64,000 nucleotides of DNA. Source: Spongiivirga sp046524175 (lineage in GTDB: Bacteria > Bacteroidota > Bacteroidia > Flavobacteriales > Flavobacteriaceae). The position numbers were made by a program, and so were the translations under genes. Shown in pieces: positions 51,883 to 59,897 of the stretch. The notes beneath the pieces are model-generated. The model saw nothing but the letters and a program-made list of their open reading frames with translations, did not search any database and was not told the origin of the DNA. The stretch spans positions 43,753 through 107,752 of the forward strand of contig NZ_JBEFZF010000010.1 in assembly GCF_046524175.1 (NCBI RefSeq), read 5' to 3'. Position 1 is the stretch's first letter. The number at the start of each line of letters is the position of its first letter.

Positions 51883-52455
51883 TTACCAAATATCACTCTC
51901 AATGATCATGGGTATTACAGCCCCCAAAACCATTGCAGATAAAACGATAGCCCAATACCGTTTAGAAACCTTAAAAAATGATTGTACAAACCAGGCAAGA
52001 ATAAGTACCACAGAAACCACTATGAGTTGGGAAACTTCGATGCCTAAGGCAAATTGTATTAACGGCCAGAGCTTAGAAGATTCGTTGCCAATAATAACCT
52101 GAAAGTAGCTAGAAAAACCAAAACCATGAATAATACCAAAAGCAAGGGCTGAAAGTAACAAAATCCATTGTTTATGATTGGTTTTGGTATTATTTATAAG
52201 ATTGTATCCCGCGGTAAGAAATATAGTGACAGGAATTAAAAATTCGATCACTCCCGAGTTAAAACCAACTACGTTATAAGCTGCTAACGCTAACGAAATT
52301 GTATGTCCAATAGTAAATGAAGTAACTATAGCCAACACCTTTTTCCAGTCGGTATAAATGTAAACAGCGACTAAGGCAATAAGGAACAGAACATGATCAT
52401 AGCCATTAATATCTAATACATGCTCGAGGCCTTGAGAGAAAAAAATGGTGTTCAT
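51883..52455 (-). CDS. HupE/UreJ family membrane protein, 190 aa
   Basis: About five hydrophobic helices with the family signature GLEHVLDINGYDHVLFLIAL at the N-terminus, TSFTIGHTISLALA, and FGIIHGFGFSSYF. HupE/UreJ proteins are permeases associated with nickel or cobalt supply to hydrogenase and urease. Neither enzyme is encoded nearby, so the role here may be metal uptake in general, or another function. A -7 box TAAGTTTG lies at 52485-52478 on the minus strand, 22 bp before the ATG. Confidence 0.9.
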   Translation of the reverse strand: MNTIFFSQGLEHVLDINGYDHVLFLIALVAVYIYTDWKKVLAIVTSFTIGHTISLALAAYNVVGFNSGVIEFLIPVTIFLTAGYNLINNTKTNHKQWILLLSALAFGIIHGFGFSSYFQVIIGNESSKLWPLIQFALGIEVSQLIVVSVVLILAWFVQSFFKVSKRYWAIVLSAMVLGAVIPMIIESDIW

Positions 52456-52477
52456 TATTTTGATTTTGGTTGATGCC

Positions 52478-52485
52478 CAAACTTA
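52478..52485 (-). promoter_or_regulatory. -7 box TAAGTTTG for the HupE/UreJ gene
   Basis: TAnnTTTG match on the minus strand, 22 bp before the ATG at 52455. No clear -33 element. Confidence 0.45.
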
Positions 52486-52538
52486 CAAAAAACAGTCATT
52501 TTTCGACGATAATTGCCCATTTTTGAAACCAAGTACTA

Positions 52539-53336
52539 TTAAAATCCACGTTCTTGTTGTATTTGCTCATATGCTTGCTTTACTTTTCTGAATTTTTCTT
52601 CTGCTCCTTTCATATGTTCTTCTCCTAAGTGCTGTACTTTATCAGGGTGGTATTTTTTAGCCATTGTTCTAAAGGCTTTTTTTACTTCATCGTCAGTAGC
52701 ACTTTTTTCAATTTCTAAAATCTTATACGCATTGTTGGTATCACTAAAGAACATCGCTTTAATTGACTCAAAATCGCTTAAATTGATATACAAATAGCCA
52801 GCCATTTTACGAATGGTATTTACTTCTTCTTCCGCTACATGACCATCTGCCTGAGCAATTCCAAATAAATAGTGAAGAAGCTGAAGTCTACTAGGGTGGT
52901 CCATGTTTCGCTGAATTTGCATACAAATCTGACGCGTAGAAATACCCTTTTTCTTCATGATACCATTAAAGAGCTTAAAGGCATTGTTGGCACGTTGCTT
53001 ACCATACATACTAACAAACTGCTGGCGTACATAATCCAACTCCTTCTGGTCGGTTTTTCCATCAGCTTTAATAACAATTGCGGATAACATTAGAAGACTG
53101 ATCTCAAAATCACCTGAGCTTGTTCTAGGCTCTTCTCTTCTTTGACTTCTAGAACTAGAAGATCTTTTTGAGTATATTTTTTTCGGTCGTTTTGATTTTT
53201 TAGTGCCTTCAAATTCTTCTAGAAAAGAAGAAGCACCACTATCGAGCACATTACCAACAACCCAGCCTAAAACGGCTCCAATCGGCCCTCCAAATGCCCA
53301 ACCTAATCCAGCGCCAACCCACTGTACAAAACTCAT
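52539..53336 (-). CDS. TerB and DnaJ domain protein (DjlA-like), 265 aa
   Basis: A glycine-rich hydrophobic N-terminus (VGAGLGWAFGGPIGAVLGWVVG, in two parts) is like a glycine zipper and could insert in a membrane. A Ser/Arg-rich basic linker follows (about 45-70), then a TerB-type helical domain (about 78-195: ISLLMLSAIVIKADGKTD ... GIAQADGHVAEEEV) and a C-terminal J domain (about 200-262) with the HPD motif in YHPDKVQ. This is the DjlA/TerB-J arrangement: a J-protein co-chaperone that would recruit DnaK to a membrane or TerB target. Confidence 0.92.
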   Translation of the reverse strand: MSFVQWVGAGLGWAFGGPIGAVLGWVVGNVLDSGASSFLEEFEGTKKSKRPKKIYSKRSSSSRSQRREEPRTSSGDFEISLLMLSAIVIKADGKTDQKELDYVRQQFVSMYGKQRANNAFKLFNGIMKKKGISTRQICMQIQRNMDHPSRLQLLHYLFGIAQADGHVAEEEVNTIRKMAGYLYINLSDFESIKAMFFSDTNNAYKILEIEKSATDDEVKKAFRTMAKKYHPDKVQHLGEEHMKGAEEKFRKVKQAYEQIQQERGF

Positions 53337-53463
53337 AGAAAAAATTTTGATAAATATACTAGTTTGTATTGGTTAGTAGAACTGTTTATTTAGGTGTTAC
53401 ATTCTTTTAGACATATTTAACAAACGGTAGAATCTGTACCAATGAAACACCATGATTATTACC

Positions 53464-53471
53464 TATCTTTG
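53464..53471 (+). promoter_or_regulatory. -7 box TATCTTTG for the bacilliredoxin gene
   Basis: TAnnTTTG match, 30 bp before the ATG at 53502. It lies downstream of the alternative upstream ATG at 53442, which supports the shorter start. Confidence 0.55.
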
Positions 53472-53501
53472 TACTTTAATTGTTACAAAAGAAAAGTACT
53501 T

Positions 53502-53912
53502 ATGTATCCACCAGAATTAGTAAAGCCAATGCGTGAAGACCTAACAAGTGTAGGCTTTCAAGAATTGCATACAGAAGCCGATGTTGATGCAGCCATCGCA
53601 AAAGAAGGAACAACCTTAGTTGTGGTAAATTCCGTTTGTGGTTGTGCGGCAGCAAATGCACGTCCAGGAGCTAGAATTTCACTTCAAAATGCTAAAACAC
53701 CAGCCAATTTGGTAACCGTTTTTGCCGGAGTTGATCGTGAAGCTACGGACAAGGCAAGAAGTTATATGATACCATTCCCTCCGTCATCACCTAGTATGGC
53801 ACTTTTTAAAGATGGAGAGTTAGTGCATATGTTAGAGCGCCATCATATTGAGGGACGCCCTGCCGAAATGATTGCTGAAAATTTAATTGAAGCATATAAT
53901 GAACATTGTTAA
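53502..53912 (+). CDS. Bacilliredoxin, BrxA/BrxB family (DUF1094), 136 aa
   Basis: The ATG at 53502 (MYPPELVKPM) is the typical family start; the frame stays open to 53442 but a -7 box at 53464 lies within that part. The redox motif is N-S-V-C46-G-C48 followed by AAANARPGA, as in the CGC-type bacilliredoxins that remove bacillithiol from proteins. IPFPPSSPSMALFKDGELVHMLERHHIEG is also conserved. Bacteroidota often use this family with or without known bacillithiol synthesis. It is divergent from the TerB-DnaJ gene. Confidence 0.95.
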   Translation: MYPPELVKPMREDLTSVGFQELHTEADVDAAIAKEGTTLVVVNSVCGCAAANARPGARISLQNAKTPANLVTVFAGVDREATDKARSYMIPFPPSSPSMALFKDGELVHMLERHHIEGRPAEMIAENLIEAYNEHC

Positions 53913-53947
53913 GCCCTCATTTAAGGTAGAGGTCTAAACAAGCCAAT

Positions 53948-54004
53948 TCGAGCGGAGTCGAGAACTTATGTTCTTTAATAACTATAGGTTACGACTGCGC
54001 TCAA
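53948..54004. repeat. Imperfect inverted repeat between convergent genes
   Basis: GAGCGGAGTCG (53950-53960) and CGACTGCGCTC (53992-54002) form an 11-bp inverted repeat with one mismatch, 31 bp apart, with matching AATT/AATT-like flanks. It lies between the bacilliredoxin gene and the convergent S41 peptidase gene. It looks like a dispersed flavobacterial intergenic repeat; transcript termination is possible but no T run follows directly. Confidence 0.55.
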
Positions 54005-54050
54005 TTTTATCTTTTTGAAATCAAGAACTTTTATTTTTAGCTCTCCCTTA

Positions 54051-55487
54051 TTATCGTAGTACATTTATCGCTTGTACTATCCAATCTTCTTGGTTATCAA
54101 AATATATATCTGGTGATATCCCTATCACCTCATAATTTCTTTGTTCTTCATAGCGCGTCATTGTACATGTTAAGGTGAAATTATAGCAAGGTGTTTTTAC
54201 ACTTCCGACCTCGCCATAACCGACGTAACCTCCCGAATTTTCTCCAACTAATACTGACTTTTCACTTTTCTTAACCCAAAAAAGTAGTGTTTCACATGAG
54301 CTTGCACAATTTCTGTTTGTGATGACAACGACCTTTTTGATCCAGGGTGCCGTTTTACGCTTGTTCATTTTTACTTTTCTACCCTTCGATCGGGGAATCC
54401 AGCTATATGGTTTTGCCTTTTTCATCATTTTTAGTTCATTTTCGAACCAAGCAATATCGCTTTTACTATAATTAAGCGTATCTTTTTTTGCGCCTTCTGT
54501 CCAACCTTGCCAAACCTTAATATTGTCAGGAGTTACCCAAATATCAACTTTATCCGTATTAAATGAATTTGCATATATATACCTTAACAACGGATTCGCA
54601 TTAGAATCACTACCTCCTCCGTTGTTTCGTACATCAATTATTAAATAGGGTGTGGTTTTGATCTTTGGAAATGCCTCTTTATACAATGAATCGATAATAG
54701 CGCTTCTTCTTCCTGAAAAAGAAGGGATCCTTAAATAGGAAATGCTGTCTTGCAAGTTTTCATAATAGAATTTGTTAGAAGCGTTAACGGTTTCATCATT
54801 GTATCTATTTAAGGACGTTTTAAACCAACTCGTCCCCAAAATGCCATTGATAAGCGAATAGTTAGGGTAAAATCGAATGGAATGATTTCGTAAAAAAACC
54901 AAAGCTTCTAAGCCACCAGTAGGTTTTTCTTTAAGCTCAAACTTCACTTGACCCGGCTTCCAGATTTTTGAATTTGAATCGACAATAATTCCCACATAAT
55001 CCCTAAGTGCAGTTTTACTTTCAATTACCATCACTGTATATGCGCTATCCTTAGTTTCGTAAATACCTCTTACATCCTTTAAGGGATATTGCTTAATGTC
55101 AGTATCGTTGAGGTTAATTATTTCTCTTGATAAAAAAATGTTTGAAGATTTAAAGTCTTCGACCGACACGGTATTACTTTCGTCAATAACGGGCATTTTC
55201 ATACGTATTGATGAATGATTATCTTTAAAAAACTCAACAAATTGTGTTAACACCTTAAAACAAGCTAGTTGATTTTTTGATGCTAGAGCAGCTTCTTGCA
55301 AGTCTTTTTTAAACTGATTATAGAAGGATCTGTTTTCATTGGTAACGTTATCTTTAAATCCAGGCAGATTGCGCTCATAATACCCAACTACAAAATCTAG
55401 TTCTTTTTGGCAATTGCAGCCGTTTTGTGCTTTGGTAATAATCGGGAAGAATTGCAACACCAAAAACAAGACAATAAATCGAACCAT
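54051..55487 (-). CDS. Secreted S41 family peptidase, 478 aa
   Basis: Signal peptide about residues 1-20. An N-terminal helical domain is followed by an S41-type core: SYLRIPSFSGRR, YLIIDVRNNGGGSDSN, and VVITNRNCASSCETLLFWVK, where Ser396 or Ser397 is the probable nucleophile, and VGENSGGYVGYGEVG. Unlike the CtpA-type S41 peptidase at 49741 it has no PDZ domain and a Cys-flanked active-site loop (Cys394, Cys398), so it belongs to the tricorn-like/retinoid-binding-like S41 group. Substrate unknown. It stands alone. Confidence 0.88.
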   Translation of the reverse strand: MVRFIVLFLVLQFFPIITKAQNGCNCQKELDFVVGYYERNLPGFKDNVTNENRSFYNQFKKDLQEAALASKNQLACFKVLTQFVEFFKDNHSSIRMKMPVIDESNTVSVEDFKSSNIFLSREIINLNDTDIKQYPLKDVRGIYETKDSAYTVMVIESKTALRDYVGIIVDSNSKIWKPGQVKFELKEKPTGGLEALVFLRNHSIRFYPNYSLINGILGTSWFKTSLNRYNDETVNASNKFYYENLQDSISYLRIPSFSGRRSAIIDSLYKEAFPKIKTTPYLIIDVRNNGGGSDSNANPLLRYIYANSFNTDKVDIWVTPDNIKVWQGWTEGAKKDTLNYSKSDIAWFENELKMMKKAKPYSWIPRSKGRKVKMNKRKTAPWIKKVVVITNRNCASSCETLLFWVKKSEKSVLVGENSGGYVGYGEVGSVKTPCYNFTLTCTMTRYEEQRNYEVIGISPDIYFDNQEDWIVQAINVLR

Positions 55488-55545
55488 TTCTTTTTTATTT
55501 TAATGACTACACTTACATTGCAATGTTACACTTTTGGTTTTAACC

Positions 55546-56280
55546 ATGCGAAAAATTCTTGCTTATCCATTAACGGTTATCTATTTCATTTTCTTCGGAC
55601 TGACCTTGGTTATTTTTCACCCAATACAATGGATATGCCTTAGAATTTTTGGATATCATGCTCATAAAGTTAGTGTGGATTGGTTAAACTTTTTCTTGCT
55701 AAGATGTTTGAACCTTTTAGGGACTCGTTTTTCATTTAACAACCCTTATAACATTCCTACCAATCGGCCTTGCATTATTGTTGCCAATCATCAAAGCATG
55801 TACGATATTCCTCCTATTATTTGGTATATGCGTAAGTATCATGCAAAATTTATCAGTAAAAAAGAACTTGGAAAGGGTATACCCAGTATCTCATTTAACC
55901 TAAAATATGGCGGTGCTGCTTTAATTGATCGCAAAGACCCTGATCAGGCTTTAAAAGCCATTCAGAATCTGGCGAAAAGCTCTGAACAGAACGGTCGGTC
56001 TGTAGTTATATTTCCCGAAGGAACCCGCAGTAGAACGGGGCATCCCAAGAAATTTCAAACAGGAGGACTGAAAGTGCTTTTTAAGGGAATTCCAAGCGCG
56101 ATAGTTGTTCCTATTAGCATTAACAACTCTTGGAAGACGCTTAGATATGGGAAATTTCCCATGGGTATTGGTACTCATATGAAGTTTCAAGTACATGAGC
56201 CTATTGAGTTAGCAGGAAAAGATCACGATACCCTTATACAACAAATAGAAAAAACGATTACTGAAGCAATTATCGTATGA
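55546..56280 (+). CDS. 1-acyl-sn-glycerol-3-phosphate acyltransferase
   Basis: ATG at 55546 (MRKILAYPLTV), preferred over a TTG four codons earlier. An N-terminal hydrophobic anchor (about 5-25) precedes the catalytic N-H-Q-S-M-Y-D box (HX4D, near residue 84) and the FPEGTRSRTGH substrate motif, followed by VVPISINNSW. This is the classic PlsC pattern; the enzyme makes phosphatidic acid. The HD-domain gene begins at 56277, overlapping by 4 bp (ATGA). Confidence 0.93.
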   Translation: MRKILAYPLTVIYFIFFGLTLVIFHPIQWICLRIFGYHAHKVSVDWLNFFLLRCLNLLGTRFSFNNPYNIPTNRPCIIVANHQSMYDIPPIIWYMRKYHAKFISKKELGKGIPSISFNLKYGGAALIDRKDPDQALKAIQNLAKSSEQNGRSVVIFPEGTRSRTGHPKKFQTGGLKVLFKGIPSAIVVPISINNSWKTLRYGKFPMGIGTHMKFQVHEPIELAGKDHDTLIQQIEKTITEAIIV

Positions 56281-56930
56281 CCGATTCTGACATAATTGAG
56301 GAAACTATTCAATTTGTAAAAGAAACATTGAAAGATGCTGAAGGTGGCCATGACTGGTTTCACATACGTCGGGTATTCAAAAATACCTTACTTATCGCCA
56401 AGGACGAAGAAGTAAATTATTTGGTGGTAGGACTTGGGGCATTACTACATGACATTGCAGATAGCAAATTTCATAATGGTGACGAAACGGTTGGACCAAG
56501 AATAGCCGTCAACTTTTTAAAAAGTCTTAATGTTGATCAACCTACTATTGATCATGTTGTAAACATTATTGAAAACATCTCATTTAAAGGGGGCAAGGAA
56601 GCCCAGAAATTTAAATCGGCCGAACTTGATGTCGTTCAAGACGCTGACCGCCTGGACGCTATTGGCGCTGTTGGTATTGCCCGATGTTTTAACTATGGCG
56701 GATTTAAAAATAGGGTGCTATATGATCCAGATATTTCGCCTAACTTAAATATGAGCAAAGAAGAATACAAGAAAAGCAAGGCCCCCACCATAAATCATTT
56801 TTATGAAAAACTACTGCTGCTTAAGGACCGTATGAACACAAAAACAGGTCGTAAATTAGCTGAAGGTAGACATGAGTATATGTTAGGTTTTCTAGAACAG
56901 TTTTATGCTGAATGGAACGGGGAAATTTAA
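56277..56930 (+). CDS. HD domain phosphohydrolase, 217 aa
   Basis: The HD signature is complete: GGHDWFHIRRV (His29 region), GALLHDIADSKF (His58-Asp59) and the late VVQDADRLDAIGAVGIARC aspartate. The family (YedJ/PH0347-like) hydrolyses nucleotides or other phosphate esters with a divalent metal. The start overlaps plsC by 4 bp, suggesting coupled translation. Its end overlaps the end of the convergent sigma-factor gene by 4 bp. Substrate unknown. Confidence 0.93.
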   Translation: MTDSDIIEETIQFVKETLKDAEGGHDWFHIRRVFKNTLLIAKDEEVNYLVVGLGALLHDIADSKFHNGDETVGPRIAVNFLKSLNVDQPTIDHVVNIIENISFKGGKEAQKFKSAELDVVQDADRLDAIGAVGIARCFNYGGFKNRVLYDPDISPNLNMSKEEYKKSKAPTINHFYEKLLLLKDRMNTKTGRKLAEGRHEYMLGFLEQFYAEWNGEI

Positions 56931-58180
56931 GAGGTAAGAGTTCTTCTTTTTTCTTCAAGATGTTTCTTTTCCATCTTGTTAGTTGTTAACGCTATGGCGT
57001 TTTTCAAAAGCTTCGATGCGGTCTCCGGACTATTCATAGCTATCATTAGCTCCGCTTTTATTGCAAAATATAATGCGTCCTCCTCAAAATAATCTGACTC
57101 TTCATATTTCTTAATCTGCACTAATGCTTTTCTTGCCCCATTTACCTTAAAAAAGGGAATGATTCGATTCAACTGTACCACTCTCGAGTACTGCCTTCTT
57201 AATTGAGCATCGTATAACGATAAAATTGAATCCCATTCAGTATCCTCAAAACGAACCGCCTTGCAATGGTAATATGAAACTGCCGCTTCTAACTGATAAT
57301 TTGAAATTGGGCTGCCTTGAGGCTTTGATTTTTCTAAATGATGAATGCCAATGTTTATAAGCTGTCGATTGTATTTTTCTCTATCTTGATTTTCTAATGT
57401 AATTAGGTTCCCCTTGTCATCAATTCGTGCTTCAAAACGAGCAACATGAAAGCACATTAACGCAATGAGACCATGTAAATCGGGATGTTTGCAATAGTCA
57501 TTTTTATTTAACAACAAAGCAAGACGAATTGCTTCATAACAAAAATCCTTTTTAATAATCTGCGTTCCCAAAGTCGCTGAATACCCTTCAGTAAACATCA
57601 AATAAACAACCCTTAAAACACCAAAAAGTCTGGTTTGCAATCCCATTTCAATAGGTATTTTTAATGTTTTAATATGTTGCTTGAGTTTCTTTTTAGCTCG
57701 AGTAAAAGACTTGGCAACAGCCTCTTCTTTTTTTAACACCACCCTTGCAATTTCTTTGTTGCTAAAGCCTCCAATAAGTTTTAAACTTAAAATGATCTGC
57801 GAGTCAATTGACAGTGAAGGATGACAGCATGCAAAAATCATTTTCAATTGACTATCATTAATTGCATTATCAAGGATCTCCTTATCCTGTTCATTTTTTG
57901 AGGTTTTATTTGTAAAGTCTTTACATTCTTTTAATTGGATTCTTGCTGCTTTTCTTAGCGCATCAACCAAAGTGTTTTTTGCCACTTTTAAAAGCCAGGC
58001 TGTTGGGTTTTTGGGAATTTCTTTATAACCCCATATCTGCATTGCCTTTATTAGGGAGTCTTGAACTGCATCTTCTATATACTCGATATTATTAGTGCCA
58101 AACTTAGCAACTAATATGGCTATTATCTTACCGTATTCACGCCTAAATAAATGATCAATATGTTGATTTGTGGTCTCCAA
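56927..58180 (-). CDS. ECF42-type sigma factor with long C-terminal domain, 417 aa
   Basis: Sigma region 2 (FRREYGKIIAILVAKFGTNNIEYIEDAVQDSLIKAMQIWG, in parts) and region 4 (IILSLKLIGGFSNKEIARVVLKKEEAVAKSFTRAKKKL) occupy residues 1-175. The remaining 240 residues form the helical DUF6596 domain (TPR-like), with LRVVYLMFTEGYSATLG as its hallmark. This is the ECF42 layout, and like most ECF42 genes it neighbours a YCII-related DGPF gene (58228). The start is TTG at 58180. A hairpin lies between the two genes. It should need no separate anti-sigma factor. Confidence 0.93.
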   Translation of the reverse strand: METTNQHIDHLFRREYGKIIAILVAKFGTNNIEYIEDAVQDSLIKAMQIWGYKEIPKNPTAWLLKVAKNTLVDALRKAARIQLKECKDFTNKTSKNEQDKEILDNAINDSQLKMIFACCHPSLSIDSQIILSLKLIGGFSNKEIARVVLKKEEAVAKSFTRAKKKLKQHIKTLKIPIEMGLQTRLFGVLRVVYLMFTEGYSATLGTQIIKKDFCYEAIRLALLLNKNDYCKHPDLHGLIALMCFHVARFEARIDDKGNLITLENQDREKYNRQLINIGIHHLEKSKPQGSPISNYQLEAAVSYYHCKAVRFEDTEWDSILSLYDAQLRRQYSRVVQLNRIIPFFKVNGARKALVQIKKYEESDYFEEDALYFAIKAELMIAMNSPETASKLLKNAIALTTNKMEKKHLEEKRRTLTS

Positions 58181-58189
58181 ATTATTTAG

Positions 58190-58223
58190 ATAAAGAGCCT
58201 GAGGCTTTACCCAGGCTCTTTAT
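58190..58223 (-). terminator. Strong hairpin between the YciI gene and the ECF42 gene
   Basis: ATAAAGAGCCTG (58190-58201) pairs perfectly with CAGGCTCTTTAT (58212-58223) around a 10-nt loop, starting 4 bp after the YciI-like gene's stop and ending 9 bp before the TTG start of the sigma gene. The T run after the stem is poor, so attenuation is as likely as full termination. Confidence 0.6.
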
Positions 58224-58227
58224 ATTT

Positions 58228-58575
58228 TCACATGTCCAATGATAAGATTTCACGAACTTCTACACTTGCATCATACTCAAAAATTGGACACCCCTTTGAC
58301 ATCTCAGTCGCTTCATCAAGATTTTTTGCCGAAACAATTAAATAGCCCCCTACCAATTCTGCGCCTTCAGCGAAAGGCCCATTAGTTACTACTTTACCCT
58401 TATTTTCAACAACCTTACCCTCTCCATGAAGTGGAAAACCATCAACTAAGTGGCCTTTGTTTTTTAAACCTTCCATCCAAACTCCCCATTTTTCCATATG
58501 AGATTGTTGTTCACTGGGTGATAGCTTGTTAAACTTATCATCTCCTCCTCTAAATAAATACAAAAAATTACTCAT
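58228..58575 (-). CDS. YciI/DGPF (YCII-related) family protein, 115 aa
   Basis: ATG at 58575 (MSNFLYLFRGGDD) fits the family; the frame can be extended 13 codons. Motifs: YLFRGGDDKFNKLSPSEQQSHMEKWGVWMEGL, DGFPLHGEGKVV and the DGPF-like NGPFAEGAELVGGYLIV, with AKNLDEATEMSKGCPIFEYDASVEVREI at the end (read in parts). These ferredoxin-like proteins accompany ECF42 sigma factors; their biochemical role is not settled. Organised directly upstream of the ECF42 gene on the same strand. Confidence 0.93.
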   Translation of the reverse strand: MSNFLYLFRGGDDKFNKLSPSEQQSHMEKWGVWMEGLKNKGHLVDGFPLHGEGKVVENKGKVVTNGPFAEGAELVGGYLIVSAKNLDEATEMSKGCPIFEYDASVEVREILSLDM

Positions 58576-58650
58576 TGTGTTAGATTTTAAATTAAAAATA
58601 ATTGATTTGTACATGTAAGACGGAACCGCATACTTTTTTTGGACACTTTT

Positions 58651-59724
58651 TTAAAAAAGTTTCATTTGGCCATCCTTATATTGTTCGTGCAATTCAGTAT
58701 TTAAAGCTGGCATCTTAGTCTCTTTAAAATATTTCATTCTTGCCAAATGCATCATACTATGCAATTGATCTGCCATTTTCCCTTCACCAACTTTTCTTTT
58801 TCCAAAACGGCTATCATTTAAATTCCCACCATGACATTCTCTTATTTGATTTAGTACTTTATCTGCCCTATCGGGCATGGTTTTCTGAATCCAATCGGTA
58901 AAAATTTTGCCAATAGCCCCATTTAAATGAACCACTGTAAAAGCTATTGATTGTGCACCATGATCCTTCGCGGCTTTAGCCAAATTCAATATCTCATGAC
59001 TATTTATTGATGGGATAATAGGAGCAATCATCACATTCACCGGAATTCCATTTTTAGAAAGGGTATTCACAGTTTCTAATCGCTTTTTAATACTTGCCGT
59101 TCTAGGTTCTAAGACATGTCTTGTTTTTTCGGATAACGAGGTAATAGAAACATTTACCCCCACCAAATTATCTCGTTGCAACTCACATAAAACATCAAGA
59201 TCTCTAAGTATTAAGGCATTTTTTGTGATCAATCCCACTGGGTGCTTATACTTTAAAAAGATCTCCAAGCATTTTCTGGTAAGTTTAAACCGTCTTTCTG
59301 CAGGCTGATAACAATCAGTATTTCCCGACATCACTATAGTACAGGCTTTCCAGTTTTTATGCTTAATTTTTTTTTCCAAAAGATCAGCAGCGTTCTTTTT
59401 TACTAAAATCCTTCTTTCAAAGTCTAATCCTGCACCATAACCCCAATATTCATGAGTATTTCTGGCATAACAGTAAATACAACCATGCTCGCAACCTTGA
59501 TAAGGGTTCATGCTATACATCATGCCCACGTCTGGACTAGTCACCTTATTTACCATGGTTTTTGGAAAAACTTGAATGTACCTAGTCTTGTTGTTATCAG
59601 CATCTTCGTTGCTTAATCTACAGTGCTCTAAAAAGTCATCTCTTGTTTCGTGCTCAAGCTCTAAAAACCGATTATGCACATTAGCCTGTGCACCTCGGCC
59701 TTTGACCTTAGTGTCATTATTCAT
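58651..59724 (-). CDS. PA0069-type radical SAM protein, 357 aa
   Basis: The iron-sulfur cluster motif is C78-x3-C82-x2-C85 in GCEHGCIYCYARNTHEYWG, the distinctive PA0069/SplB-like form. AGLDFERRILVKKNA and GNTDCYQPAERRFKLTRKCLE are also characteristic. The family is related to spore photoproduct lyase-like enzymes but its reaction is unknown. The protein is full length, and a gene of unknown phase lies divergent from it (Gfo/Idh/MocA at 59898). No operon partner. Confidence 0.93.
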   Translation of the reverse strand: MNNDTKVKGRGAQANVHNRFLELEHETRDDFLEHCRLSNEDADNNKTRYIQVFPKTMVNKVTSPDVGMMYSMNPYQGCEHGCIYCYARNTHEYWGYGAGLDFERRILVKKNAADLLEKKIKHKNWKACTIVMSGNTDCYQPAERRFKLTRKCLEIFLKYKHPVGLITKNALILRDLDVLCELQRDNLVGVNVSITSLSEKTRHVLEPRTASIKKRLETVNTLSKNGIPVNVMIAPIIPSINSHEILNLAKAAKDHGAQSIAFTVVHLNGAIGKIFTDWIQKTMPDRADKVLNQIRECHGGNLNDSRFGKRKVGEGKMADQLHSMMHLARMKYFKETKMPALNTELHEQYKDGQMKLF

Positions 59725-59897
59725 CTATAAAAACGGGGAAAGAAAATTGAAAAGTAATGGGGAATCTTCCCTTCAAAAGTAGCAAATAAGCTTGGCTAAA
59801 AATGTTAAAGCTTATTCTTTAATTACTAACAATTTGAAGAACGTTTCTTTTTTGGCTAACTTCAACCAACTAATACCTATTAAACCATCAACCAAAA

